From a virus, in the IMG/VR virus record IMGVR_UViG_3300017960_001054, positions 62,001 through 126,000 of that record: a stretch of 64,000 nt of DNA, one strand, 5' to 3'. This document shows positions 34,197 through 42,600 of this stretch, in pieces. A program made the translations under genes and the position numbers. Each line of letters opens with the position of its first letter. Position 1 is the stretch's first letter. The notes beneath the pieces were generated by a model that made no database searches, was not told the origin of the DNA, and was given only the letters and a program-made list of their open reading frames with translations.

Positions 34197-34433
34197 ATGG
34201 TCGCACGCGCAACGAATTCTGAGTACTATCCATCCCCGCCCGGAAAGGTTCTCGCGAGGGTGGGTTTGTACCGCAATGTCGCTGTCTACGCGATGATCAA
34301 CGCGGCCAGCAGCAGAGCGAACGCCAAGCGGCGCAACATGAGCACCGCTCCCTTCGGTCGCACAGGCACCGAGTTGACAGGGTACACAGGCACGCTCTCT
34401 GGCCCTGGCATCGTGCCCACGGTCATGGGCTAG
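34197..34433 (+). CDS. Hypothetical basic protein, 78 aa
   Basis: ATG 34197 follows AGGAGG with about nine bases between, better than the start at 34173. The protein is basic with a Gly/Thr-rich C-terminus (TELTGYTGTLSGPGIVPTVM). A CTATACT box lies at 34164-34170, a possible -10. It stands alone before a strong terminator, so it may form a single-gene transcript. Function unknown. Confidence 0.5.
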   Translation: MVARATNSEYYPSPPGKVLARVGLYRNVAVYAMINAASSRANAKRRNMSTAPFGRTGTELTGYTGTLSGPGIVPTVMG

Positions 34434-34474
34434 CTCAGATTCCGAGGCCAGACTTCTGGTCCCGCTAGAGTTGC

Positions 34475-34509
34475 GCGTCGCGCGGTTATTCATCGCGCGA
34501 CGCTTTTTT
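34475..34509 (+). terminator. Rho-independent terminator
   Basis: A perfect 10-bp stem (GCGTCGCGCG at 34475-34484, complement at 34494-34503) with a 9-base loop is followed by six T at 34504-34509. It ends transcription of the + strand small-gene group. Confidence 0.92.
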
Positions 34510-34602
34510 GTGCCCTGATCGGTAAGTGGCGGCGGCGGTGGGTATTCTGAAAGTAGAAAAAGCCGCCATGTTGGGGAATTTTTGTGCCGAGCGAAGAATC
34601 TC

Positions 34603-34623
34603 AAACTTCCTTTTGGGAAGTTT
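34603..34623. repeat. Inverted repeat before 34646 gene
   Basis: AAACTTCC, five bases TTTTG, GGAAGTTT: a perfect 8-bp inverted repeat in the 210-base gap after the terminator. It could be an operator or a small RNA hairpin; no T-run follows. Confidence 0.5.
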
Positions 34624-34645
34624 TGCGGCTTGGACCGGAGGTTAG

Positions 34646-35407
34646 ATGGCTAAAACGGCGCCGAAGAATTTTCGTACCGCCTTGGACGAGAAACTTGCGC
34701 GCGAGTTGCTGAATGTGGCTCCTCGGCCGTCTGCGGTACCCACCGACACGCCAGACGGTCCTTCTCCTGATCCATCCGATTCAGTCCCACGGGAGATTCT
34801 TCCCTTGGGAGAGCGTCTCCGGTGGGCTGTCGAGCACCTGGCCTCTGTCGTGAAGGAAGCCAATGCTCACCTGGAGGACAGTGAGCTTAGTCGGCATCTG
34901 GCCGAGGCTCTTTGTGCTCGCAAGAGCCGGCGAGGGTTTCCTTACATCCATGTGGATGACGCCGGACAGGTCATGCTGGAGGTTTCCTACGACGGAAAGC
35001 AACAGGTTCGGAGCAGCAAGAAGAAACGCAAATACAAGCGTGAGCTACCTTTGCTTGAGGATTTGCGCAAGGAGGCTGGGCAGCTTGGGATCTCGGTTTC
35101 CCATCTAGGCCAGAAGCGGCGAGCAATCTACGACTACCTGCAAGAGATCAAGTCCAGGCACGCTTCGAAGCCTTCTGAAGAGGAAACCGAGGCGCAGATG
35201 GCGGCAGGGCACGATGAGGTAACGGTCACAGAGCCCAAGGACGGCCCCAAGCCACCGAAGAAGAGACGCCAGATCAAGCTCGTGACGCCCGGAACGCAGC
35301 CGGCGGAGCCCAAGGAGCCGGAAGCGAAACCGTCGCCGAACCTCACAAGGCTCTTGGAGCAGGGTGCCGATCTGGACATCGAGGATATCCTCAGCGACGA
35401 GACGTAG
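34646..35407 (+). CDS. Hypothetical protein with SAP/HeH-like segment
   Basis: 253 residues, ATG 34646 after GGAGG. A Pro-rich region (residues 25-50) separates an N-terminal peptide from a helical domain. Residues about 130-170 (KRELPLLEDLRKEAGQLGIS then VSHLGQKRRAIYDYL) resemble a SAP or HeH helix-extension-helix DNA-binding motif (L-R-x-x-A-x-x-L-G-I...K-x-x-I...Y-L). A basic KKKRKYK patch precedes it. The C-terminal part is low complexity and ends in acidic GADLDIEDILSDE. It may bind phage DNA. Confidence 0.5.
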   Translation: MAKTAPKNFRTALDEKLARELLNVAPRPSAVPTDTPDGPSPDPSDSVPREILPLGERLRWAVEHLASVVKEANAHLEDSELSRHLAEALCARKSRRGFPYIHVDDAGQVMLEVSYDGKQQVRSSKKKRKYKRELPLLEDLRKEAGQLGISVSHLGQKRRAIYDYLQEIKSRHASKPSEEETEAQMAAGHDEVTVTEPKDGPKPPKKRRQIKLVTPGTQPAEPKEPEAKPSPNLTRLLEQGADLDIEDILSDET

Positions 35408-35436
35408 CACTGGCGCGGTTGGCGCTGGTGCTCTGT

Positions 35437-35443
35437 CTATAGA
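35437..35443 (+). promoter_or_regulatory. CTATAGA box, possible -10
   Basis: One of several intergenic CTATA-type boxes (others at 6489, 34164 and 38834). It lies 19 bases before ATG 35462, after a G-U-containing hairpin at 35407-35432. No common -35 was found. Confidence 0.3.
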
Positions 35444-35461
35444 GGCAACGTAGGTAGGCCG

Positions 35462-35848
35462 ATGGCATCGCACCCAGATCTGGGAGAGCGCATCTTTCCT
35501 CCGTTGGATTCGGAGAATTTCTGGATCAACAACAACGGTGTGAACACGCTCAAAGGCGTCCCAGACGATCCAGACAACCTTCCTCGTTTGCCGGACAAGT
35601 ACATCGTTGATGCGTTCTCTCGGACGCAGCAAGCCCACGATGACTATCAGAAGTTGAAGCCTTCTCTCTTGCCAGAGGAGCAAGAGCGGATAGAGGCCCT
35701 TCTAACTGAGAATCCGTTGCTGACGGAAGTGATCCCTGCCGTGGGTGAGGGAGACGCGGTGCAGTCCCGATTCAATCAGATTCCCGTGTACCAGGCGGGT
35801 CGGTTTCGTGGCGCAGGCTATCGGCACAACAGGTTGAAGAACACCTGA
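35462..35848 (+). CDS. Hypothetical protein, 128 aa
   Basis: ATG 35462. Hydrophilic, Pro- and Asp-rich (FPPLDSENFWINNNGVNTLK; DDPDNLPRLPDKYIVDAFSR), with a helical middle (LLPEEQERIEALLTENPLLT). The C-terminus is Arg/Gly/Tyr-rich (YQAGRFRGAGYRHNRLKN). No family recognised. A short gap and AGGAGG lead to the next membrane-protein gene. Could be a virion component but nothing proves it. Confidence 0.5.
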   Translation: MASHPDLGERIFPPLDSENFWINNNGVNTLKGVPDDPDNLPRLPDKYIVDAFSRTQQAHDDYQKLKPSLLPEEQERIEALLTENPLLTEVIPAVGEGDAVQSRFNQIPVYQAGRFRGAGYRHNRLKNT

Positions 35849-35857
35849 GGAGGAACG

Positions 35858-36160
35858 ATGGCTGCATCCCCGAACGACAAACCGGCTCTCCAGAGCAAGA
35901 AATTCATCGGCTTCCTGTTGGTCGAGGTTGGGTTCTTCGTGCTCATGGGCATGATGGTCTACCTTCAGGAGATCGACACGCTGGCCGAGAATACAGCGTT
36001 CATTACGGTAGCCATCTGTGCGTCGTTCTTGGCAGTGGGTTTCATTCTCGGGCAGGCCAGTCTGGATCGGTTCGTTCGTGTTGCAGAGATCACCACGGGT
36101 CGTAAGGCTCCGGCTTCGCCTGCGCCCGACCCCGAGCCTGAAGATGACGAGGAAGCATGA
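35858..36160 (+). CDS. Two-TM membrane protein (holin candidate)
   Basis: 100 residues, AGGAGG upstream. Two hydrophobic segments, about 17-41 (FIGFLLVEVGFFVLMGMMVY) and 48-70 (FITVAICASFLAVGFILGQA), are joined by an acidic loop (EIDTLAEN). An acidic, Pro-rich tail (APDPEPEDDEE) follows. Size and topology fit a class II/III holin. An outer-membrane-type lipoprotein gene two genes downstream is consistent with a lysis group, but no endolysin was identified nearby. Other small membrane roles are possible. ATGA overlap with the next gene. Confidence 0.5.
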   Translation: MAASPNDKPALQSKKFIGFLLVEVGFFVLMGMMVYLQEIDTLAENTAFITVAICASFLAVGFILGQASLDRFVRVAEITTGRKAPASPAPDPEPEDDEEA

Positions 36161-36609
36161 TCAACGAACGTCAGTTAGTCGAGCAGATCCGTAAGCTCCG
36201 TAAGCCCGCGACACGGGACGCTGGGCTTGCCTCTCTTCTCGATATGTTGGCAGACATCATGGCTCGGAGTGGGTGGCGTTCGCAGGCTGAGAGGGTTCGC
36301 CGCATCGGACAAGACATTCACGACGTAGCTGGCTTCGAGGAGCAAGACATCTCTGGCCTGGGCCATGGTTCTAGGCCGAAGCCAAGAGTCGGGAGTGTAG
36401 CCAATCAATTCTTGCAGCGAGAGGCTGGCGAAGGCGATCTTTCCAAGACTGTGCCCGCCGCCCTCAAGTGGATTGATCGGCTGCAAAGGCATGCCCAGAA
36501 AGCCAAGCGTGAGTTGGCGCGTGGCGAGCCTGGCAGAGAGATGAATTGGTTTGTGGGCTTTCTGAAGGGTTATCGCGATACGGAGTGGTACGACCACTTC
36601 TTTGGATGA
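36157..36609 (+). CDS. Hypothetical helical protein, 150 aa
   Basis: ATG 36157 overlaps the holin candidate's stop. Basic and helical (QLVEQIRKLRKPATRDAGLA; MLADIMARSGWRSQAERVRR), with a Trp/Tyr/Phe-rich end (MNWFVGFLKGYRDTEWYDHF). No cysteines, no membrane segment and no catalytic pattern of a muramidase or amidase. Located between the holin candidate and a lipoprotein. Confidence 0.5.
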   Translation: MINERQLVEQIRKLRKPATRDAGLASLLDMLADIMARSGWRSQAERVRRIGQDIHDVAGFEEQDISGLGHGSRPKPRVGSVANQFLQREAGEGDLSKTVPAALKWIDRLQRHAQKAKRELARGEPGREMNWFVGFLKGYRDTEWYDHFFG

Positions 36610-36621
36610 GAAGGAGATGCG

Positions 36622-37059
36622 ATGAAGAAGCTGTTTGTGCTGTTGGCAATCGCGGTCGCTCTGCCCGCGTGCAAGAAACCGATTGCGTCGATTCGCAATC
36701 CCGATGTGTACGCGAACGAGATCGACTTCAACAACATGGTGCAGGACCAAGCGGTTGCGCACCTACGCTACTGGATCGAGGTCAACTGCTCCTGCAACGA
36801 TGTGCCCGAATGGACTGGCGATCACGCTGAGCAGTGTGAGAAGACGGCCAAGCACATCGCCGTGGTCGAGGCCCGGCAGGAATATCACTCGCATCTCATG
36901 GAATTTAACGGGTCGCTACGGGAGGACAGGCCCCCAAAGGAGCCCCCAGAGGTCCCAGAAAGCACCACATTGTGTCCTGAGAAGGTTGCGCCCGAGCCTG
37001 AAAAAGAGCCTGAGAAGCCCACTGAGGAGACTCCAGAGGGCTCGGAAGGAGGTAGCTGA
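36622..37059 (+). CDS. Phage lipoprotein (spanin candidate)
   Basis: 145 residues. MKKLFVLLAIAVALPAC is a textbook lipoprotein signal, with lipidation at Cys17. The mature part is helical, with a few cysteines (CSCNDVPEW...CEKTAK), then a Pro/Glu-rich tail (EPEKEPEKPTEETPEG). An outer-membrane lipoprotein near a holin-like gene suggests an outer spanin, though it is longer than Rz1-type proteins and no inner spanin is visible. Alternatively it is a superinfection-exclusion lipoprotein. GAAGGAG precedes ATG 36622; the stop overlaps the next ATG (TGATG). Confidence 0.6.
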   Translation: MKKLFVLLAIAVALPACKKPIASIRNPDVYANEIDFNNMVQDQAVAHLRYWIEVNCSCNDVPEWTGDHAEQCEKTAKHIAVVEARQEYHSHLMEFNGSLREDRPPKEPPEVPESTTLCPEKVAPEPEKEPEKPTEETPEGSEGGS

Positions 37060-37454
37060 TGTCAGTCGAAAAGTACGCCAAGAAGCTGGCCGGGATGCTT
37101 CCAGCCCTGGGAGACAAGGGCGTGGAGGCGGTGGCCGCGGAGCTAGACAAACAAGCCGAGAATGCTGACGAGTCGTGGAAGAAATCGCTGCTCAATCTGG
37201 CGGCGGATTCTCTCGATCAGCATGGTCCCGAGGGCGTGAGGATGGCGTCAAAGGCCATCGAGGATCTGTTCGCCCATAAGCAGGCGGGAACCAAACTTTC
37301 GGATCTCACGGATGACTTGGAAACCGCGAGCAACTTGCTTGCCGCGCTTCAGAACGCGGAGGCTGATCGCAAGACGGCGGCTCGGAGTTTTCTCAAAGCG
37401 CTCGGGCAAACGCTCGGGCAGATTACCAAGGGGTTCATCAAGGGCCTGTTGTAA
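37059..37454 (+). CDS. Hypothetical helical protein, 131 aa
   Basis: ATG 37059 shares a base with the upstream stop. The protein is almost wholly helical and Ala/Leu/Lys-rich (YAKKLAGMLPALGDKGVEAV; LNLAADSLDQHGPEGVRMAS), ending in an amphipathic QTLGQITKGFIKGLL. That tail could touch membranes. No cysteine, no signal peptide. Function unknown. Confidence 0.5.
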   Translation: MSVEKYAKKLAGMLPALGDKGVEAVAAELDKQAENADESWKKSLLNLAADSLDQHGPEGVRMASKAIEDLFAHKQAGTKLSDLTDDLETASNLLAALQNAEADRKTAARSFLKALGQTLGQITKGFIKGLL

Positions 37455-37466
37455 GGAGGAAAGACG

Positions 37467-37832
37467 ATGGCAAGCACCTTCCGTCCGCCCATGTATCGGG
37501 CCAAGAAGGGGAGGAAACTTCCCAAGTCGGCATACGAGGAACAGCCGGAGACCACAGTCGAAAAGCCAGCCGAGAAGCCAGCCGAGAAGCCAGCCGAGAA
37601 AAGCGCAAAGAAGCCTGGGGCGAAGGCTGAGAAGAAACCAGCCAAAAAGCCAGCCGAGAAGGCAGACAAGCCCAAGGCCAAGCGAAAGGTCAAGTGGGCG
37701 GCTGACTACACCAAGGAAGATCTCTACTGGATCGCCAAGAAGCTGGAGATTGACAAGATCAAGTCCCGCACTCCCAAGAGCGAGATGATCAAGATCCTTC
37801 GACGGCATCCGGGCGCAGAAGAGAAGAAGTAG
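37467..37832 (+). CDS. KPA-repeat basic protein with Rho-N/SAP-like end
   Basis: 121 residues behind AAGGAGG. Residues about 33-70 are Lys-Pro-Ala-Glu repeats (VEKPAEKPAEKPAEK and KKPAKKPAEK), like histone-H1-type tails of bacterial nucleoid proteins. Residues about 78-115 (DYTKEDLYWIAKKLEIDKIK, then TPKSEMIKILRRH) match a Rho-N/SAP/HeH helical pair. A DNA-compacting or DNA-coating role is likely. Such Lys/Pro/Ala tails are frequent in high-GC bacteria, including myxobacteria, which fits the host guess. Confidence 0.6.
   Translation: MASTFRPPMYRAKKGRKLPKSAYEEQPETTVEKPAEKPAEKPAEKSAKKPGAKAEKKPAKKPAEKADKPKAKRKVKWAADYTKEDLYWIAKKLEIDKIKSRTPKSEMIKILRRHPGAEEKK
37561..37665 (+). repeat. Lys-Pro-Ala-Glu coding repeat
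   Basis: Imperfect 12-base units (AAGCCAGCCGAG) repeated within the basic protein gene; the first three copies are nearly identical. Confidence 0.7.
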
Positions 37833-37842
37833 CGTTTGTGCT

Positions 37843-38271
37843 GTGCGCTCGCGGCTGACGGTAGCGAAGTACTTTCCTGATCGGCTGTACGGGTTTCTTC
37901 GCCAGGCCGATGGGTCTGAGGCGTTTTTCCATCTAGGGGACTTCAGTGTCGGAGCCGTGGACGAGCCTCCGCCGGTAATAGGGGAGGAAGTCGAGGCGGA
38001 GATAGAAGCTCGTGACGGCGAACGAGCCCCCAAGGCTGTGAAAGTCTCCAGGTTGCTCCCTCCAAAGCTGATTCAGGGCAAGGTGGACACCTTCAGTGAG
38101 CAAAAGGGGTGGGGTTTTGCCCTGTCAAACGAAGGCAAGTCCTACTACCTCCATCGCAGCGAAGTGCTGGGGGGGAAGCTTCCGATGGCGGGACAGCGGG
38201 TACGGTTCTATGGAGGGTTCAAGAACGGTCGCCTGCGGGCCTGCTACGTCACGATCGAGGACAGACGATGA
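37843..38271 (+). CDS. Tandem cold-shock-domain protein
   Basis: 142 residues from GTG 37843. Two cold-shock-like OB folds are visible. The first (about 8-65) has YGFLRQADGSEAFFHLGDF and IGEEVEAEIEARDGERAPKA. The second (about 75-138) has GKVDTFSEQKGWGFALS, SYYLHRSEV and GQRVRFYGGFKNGRLRACYV. The second keeps RNP1-like K-G-W-G-F and RNP2-like Y-Y-L-H, so it should bind single-stranded RNA or DNA. The first is more diverged. It probably acts as an RNA chaperone or ssDNA-binding protein. The stop overlaps the next ATG. Confidence 0.8.
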   Translation: MRSRLTVAKYFPDRLYGFLRQADGSEAFFHLGDFSVGAVDEPPPVIGEEVEAEIEARDGERAPKAVKVSRLLPPKLIQGKVDTFSEQKGWGFALSNEGKSYYLHRSEVLGGKLPMAGQRVRFYGGFKNGRLRACYVTIEDRR

Positions 38272-38828
38272 GCGACGATACCAACATCTTCGGAGGCAAG
38301 AACAAGAACGCTCTTTACACGCCGCTCAGCGAGGATGAGCAAGAAGTCCTTGAACGGTTGGCTACTGCGGGGTTTTACAAGATCGTTGTCAAGGATTGGG
38401 GCTACATCGACAGGCCGAAGGTACGGTACGGAGATGCCCGGCTCGAATTCACGTGGAAGCTGCGGTTCGCGAAACCGGAACCGCCCGGTGTGCCTCTCCA
38501 CTACCTCGATCTGGAGCTTTGGACCCACTCCGGCATCTTCTTGCTCGCGAATCGCCTGACGACGCAGATCAACGGACAGCCGATGATTGCTGCTCGGGGC
38601 CTGGAGTACGACCTTGTCTGGGATATTCAACTTAAGCAGATCGATCCCGAGATCGTGAAGGCGATCAAGCCGGGGGCGGTAGGGCTCACGAGTCGATTGG
38701 GGAACATGCGTCTTTCGCAGGCTCAGAAGCAGCAACTTCACAATCTGCGCACGGGAGAGGCCAAGGTTCGGCAGATGGATGCAGTTGCAGCCGCCGCAGC
38801 GGCCAGGAAAGCCTCTGAAGGGCGGTAA
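38268..38828 (+). CDS. Hypothetical protein, 186 aa
   Basis: ATG 38268 (ATGA overlap). Central part is beta-rich (VRYGDARLEFTWKLRFAKPE; LHYLDLELWTHSGIFLLANR), the C-terminal third helical with an Ala-rich run (AVAAAAAARKASEG). No enzyme motif or cysteine pair. It is coupled to the cold-shock protein. A structural role is possible but unproven. Confidence 0.5.
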   Translation: MSDDTNIFGGKNKNALYTPLSEDEQEVLERLATAGFYKIVVKDWGYIDRPKVRYGDARLEFTWKLRFAKPEPPGVPLHYLDLELWTHSGIFLLANRLTTQINGQPMIAARGLEYDLVWDIQLKQIDPEIVKAIKPGAVGLTSRLGNMRLSQAQKQQLHNLRTGEAKVRQMDAVAAAAAARKASEGR

Positions 38829-38859
38829 GACCCCTATATATCGGCACAGGTGAGAGAGT

Positions 38860-39096
38860 ATGCCTCCCTCTGCCAAACGGCTCGCAGAACGCTTCTTGCA
38901 GCGCAGCGCGGGCCTTGCCACCGATGAGCCCAATGGAAGGTTCGCTTCCATGGCTTGGGTGGCGGGCGTGAGGGCCGGGAAGCTCACTCGCGGTTGTGGG
39001 CTGATGCCCAATCCCCCCGAGGCTCGTCCCGAGGATTTCTACGAGGGCTACACGTGGGGATACATCAATGCTCCGAAGATTCGGGAGGTTGACTAA
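38860..39096 (+). CDS. Small protein with N-terminal RFLxRSA motif
   Basis: 78 residues, ATG 38860, 20 bases after a CTATATA box (38834-38840). The N-terminus (AKRLAERFLQRSAGLA) is an amphipathic helix like those in the next gene and in the 44671 gene. The rest (MPNPPEARPEDFYEGYTWGY) is unrecognised. The stop shares bases with the next ATG. The shared helix may be a targeting or assembly signal. Confidence 0.5.
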   Translation: MPPSAKRLAERFLQRSAGLATDEPNGRFASMAWVAGVRAGKLTRGCGLMPNPPEARPEDFYEGYTWGYINAPKIREVD

Positions 39097-39626
39097 TGGA
39101 CCTTCGCTCCATGGCTCGTAAGGTAGCTTCGCGCTATCGGACTTCAGCTCTCATCAACAAGACAGTGAATGTTCCCGAGGTAGGCGATCAGGTTATTGAT
39201 GTGTCTTTTGACCCTGAATTTGGAGTCGCCGATATCACCTTCAACTCGGCAAGAAAGATTGCTGTCCACATCGATTGGAATTGGGGACCCAAGACATCTG
39301 ATGAAGTCTCGCCTGCGCCTCCCAAAACAGCCCAGATGACTCTGGGTATGATTGTTGCGGTCACGCCGACTGGAGTCATGCTCGGGGCTCATGACCGGAT
39401 GGATCGCAGGTTTCTCGATCCGCGCCGATGGTTGCCTGTAGTTCGGAAAGCAGTGGGTCGTGAGGTTCCGTTCTTGCTTTACAAGCTGCGGAACGTACCC
39501 ATCGAGTTGGCTGAACGCTATGCCGATGTTGGAACACCAGCGTCCACGTTTCCCAACGGTCGCGTCGCCTGGCAGACGGCGAAGCGATATGCCGAGCCCA
39601 AGCCGTTTGCGGACTCCGAGGAGTAG
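39096..39626 (+). CDS. Hypothetical protein with ARKVASRY motif
   Basis: 176 residues from ATG 39096. The first residues (MDLRSMARKVASRYRTSAL) form a basic amphipathic helix similar to that of the previous protein. The body has beta-strands (DQVIDVSFDPEFGVADITFN) and a helical part (FLDPRRWLPVVRKAVGREVP). No known family. It lies immediately before the UvrD-like helicase gene, which has its own GAGGAG ribosome site. Confidence 0.5.
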   Translation: MDLRSMARKVASRYRTSALINKTVNVPEVGDQVIDVSFDPEFGVADITFNSARKIAVHIDWNWGPKTSDEVSPAPPKTAQMTLGMIVAVTPTGVMLGAHDRMDRRFLDPRRWLPVVRKAVGREVPFLLYKLRNVPIELAERYADVGTPASTFPNGRVAWQTAKRYAEPKPFADSEE

Positions 39627-39628
39627 GC

Positions 39629-42600
39629 ATGCCCAAGCTAGATCGAGGCTACACGCTGGGCGAGTTTCCGATCCCACTGGAGCGCGATTACGTTCTCGGT
39701 CGCTTTGGAGATCGTACGGCAGCCAAGGATGATGACGATGAAGCTGTATCCGCCCAGCGACTTGCGGATCTCCTGATTCTCTATACTGGCTATCGTATCC
39801 TCGGGCTAGCTCTGGAAGCTGAGCAACTACAGGAGACGAAAGCAAAGGACCACTTCAGAAAAGGAACACAGCTAGCAAGACGGTTCTTCAAGCAGTTTGC
39901 TCAGGGGTTTGACAACTACCTGGAGTCTCCTTCCGAAACGCTCCGTCTCAAGACGAAATTCAAGATGGCGGTTCGGAACAAGAGCTTTCTCAAGGGAGCC
40001 CCGGCTCGCGTCCGATACCTAGACATCCTTCTACCGCGCATGAGCGCTCGGATGCCGCTTCTGCGAAGCACGTTTGCTGGTCGCGCTTCCCTTGCGATCA
40101 TGCGAATGGCACGGCTCGATCTCAAAGCGGAAGATCTGGCGACACGTGCCATCAATCTCAAGAATCTGGCCGCTATTCCGCCGGTCTCGGGACTCCAGAT
40201 GGGCCGCAAGTGGCTCATGGAGGCGGCCCGCATTGCAGGCGTCGAGCCTTCTGAGATGGAAGACACCGTCGCCGATGCGGCGGTAGCTCGTGATCTTTCG
40301 GTACGGATCCGAGAGATCGACAACGAGCTTGCAGGATCGCGCAAAGGTACGAAGAAAGCGAAGGAGTTGGAGGCGGAGAGAGCTACGCTTCAAGAGACGC
40401 TCGATCTCGCCGTTGCATCTTCCTCCGATCCGCAGACCACGAAGGCAGCCGCAGTAGTCGAGCAGACGGAGCGCCTTGCTGGGAATGCCACTCCGCAAGG
40501 GCAGAAGGTCCAGTTGTCTCCCGATCAGGAGGCAGCGATGGTCGCTCGGGGGAAGGTTGTCGTGGCTGCTGGCGCGGGGAGCGGAAAATGCGTTCGAACA
40601 GATACTCTGATACAGACCAATGGGGGATTGATTGAGATTGGTTCTTTGTGCGAGGGCATGGATAAGGATTCCGATCAGTTTTGTGTCAAGCGCATCCATG
40701 GTCCTAAAGGCCCTGAGGACACATCTCATGTCTACTACAACGGCTTCAGCGCCACTCTTATCTTACGAACGAGTGCGGGCTTTGAGTTAGAGGCGACACC
40801 AAATCATCGTGTTTTCGCAATTCGAGATGGCGCGATTGTCTGGGTTCGTTTGGACGAGCTAACGGTAGACGACTATGTGGCGATTGATCGTCGCCCTGGT
40901 TTGTTTGCATCGGACCCGTTCGTAAGAAAGGATGTAGAATTTCAGAGAGGGGGATTCCAAGGCACGCAAGGCGGTGGAGAGAACATTCCTGCGATGCTTA
41001 CGCCTCAGGTGGCTCGTCTTTTGGGTTATCTGATTTCAGAGGGCTATGTGCGGCAAGATCAGTGGTCGTTTAGTTTCTCTACTTCTGATCCAGAGCAGGC
41101 AGAGCTGTATCGAGATTCCATGCGGGATCTCTTTGACTGGCAAGAGCATTTCGATGAGGGACGCTCAGAGACCCAAGAGGTTCAGGTTGTCTGTGAGGTT
41201 TGTCGTAGGGAGATTGTGGAAACTTTGATGGCCTTTGGTCTGAGGCGGGTAGGGGCGCATGAAAAGGAAATTCCGTTTGGTATTCTGAGGTCTCCCAAGC
41301 CGATCGTGCGAGATTTTTTGAGGGCCTTGTGGGACGGAGATGGCGGAGTCGAGAACAACGTCTTATCCTATTGCACAGTAAGCGACAAGCTAGCGAGACA
41401 ACTTCATGTTCTGATGTTGTCCTTTGGTGTTGTTGGCCGACTTCGGCCGAAGAAGACATCATCAGGCCATGCCTGGGTTCTTACTGTTTCTGGCGAGGCT
41501 GTGCCTGTCTTTGTCGAGGAAATTGGTTTCAACCTGACCCATAAGCAAGAAGCAGCCCTTGCTCTCGCAGACCGAGAATCGAACACGAATGTTGATGTTG
41601 TCCCTACTGTAGCGCAGAAATGCGATGCTGTGTTTCAAGCCTACAAAAGCGCGACTGGAATGGCCTTGGTTGATCATCCGTCTTATGGCGCCTTCAAAGA
41701 TTATCGAAAGGGACGCAGACGGCCATCTCACGATGCTCTATTGCGTTTCTTGCATGTGTATTCTCTCCCCGAAGATCCCAACTGGCAAAGTCTTCATGGC
41801 TTGGTAAGAGAATGGTTCTACGATCCCGTTATTGCTATTGAGGACTCTGTTTCCTATACGGCTGACTTTGTTGTTCCCCAAAGCCAGGCTTTCAGCGGTG
41901 GCGGTTTCATCAATCACAACACGCGCGTGCTCGCGGCCAAAGTCGCCTACCACATGGAACAGGGACTTGGGCCACAGAACATCATCGCATGTTCGTTCAC
42001 TCGCAAGTCCGCGGCTGAGCTAAAGGAGCGCATCAAGAAGTACGGCGGCGACCTGACGGGCAACGTCACAGCCGAGGCTGGCTTTGGGACTACGCACTAC
42101 GTTGCTGGCGTCCTGGTTCTCGGCCAGTACGGCGGTAACAGACAACGGCCAGACGGGAAGTCGATCGAGGGATGGGTGCAGAACGACTTACTGCGTCTCG
42201 CGGTCGAGCAAGTCAAGATGAGCCCCGAGGGCGAACCGCCGCCGTTCGATCCCGAAGAGTCCTTCTTCCCCAAGATGCTTCCCGAGCGGGAGAAGGATCT
42301 GGCCACTCCCGAGCCGCCCGAGGGTGCGCCTCCGCCAGTGGATGTTGGCGATCCCTTTGAGATGGCTATACGCGATGCGTTGACCTACCACGAACGCATC
42401 CCTCGACGGCAGTTGCGGAATACGGGTTGGCTCGATTGGACCATCAACTTTCTGGAGGACATCCTTCGCCGCGGGGCAGATCCCACACGGCTCTCGCCCA
42501 AACAACGTGCTTCGGTGGAAAAGGCTCTCAATCGAGCCAAGGTAGAGTACGAGTTTCCAACGAGGACCGCGGGCTTCGACAAGTCTGCCGTCAACACCCA

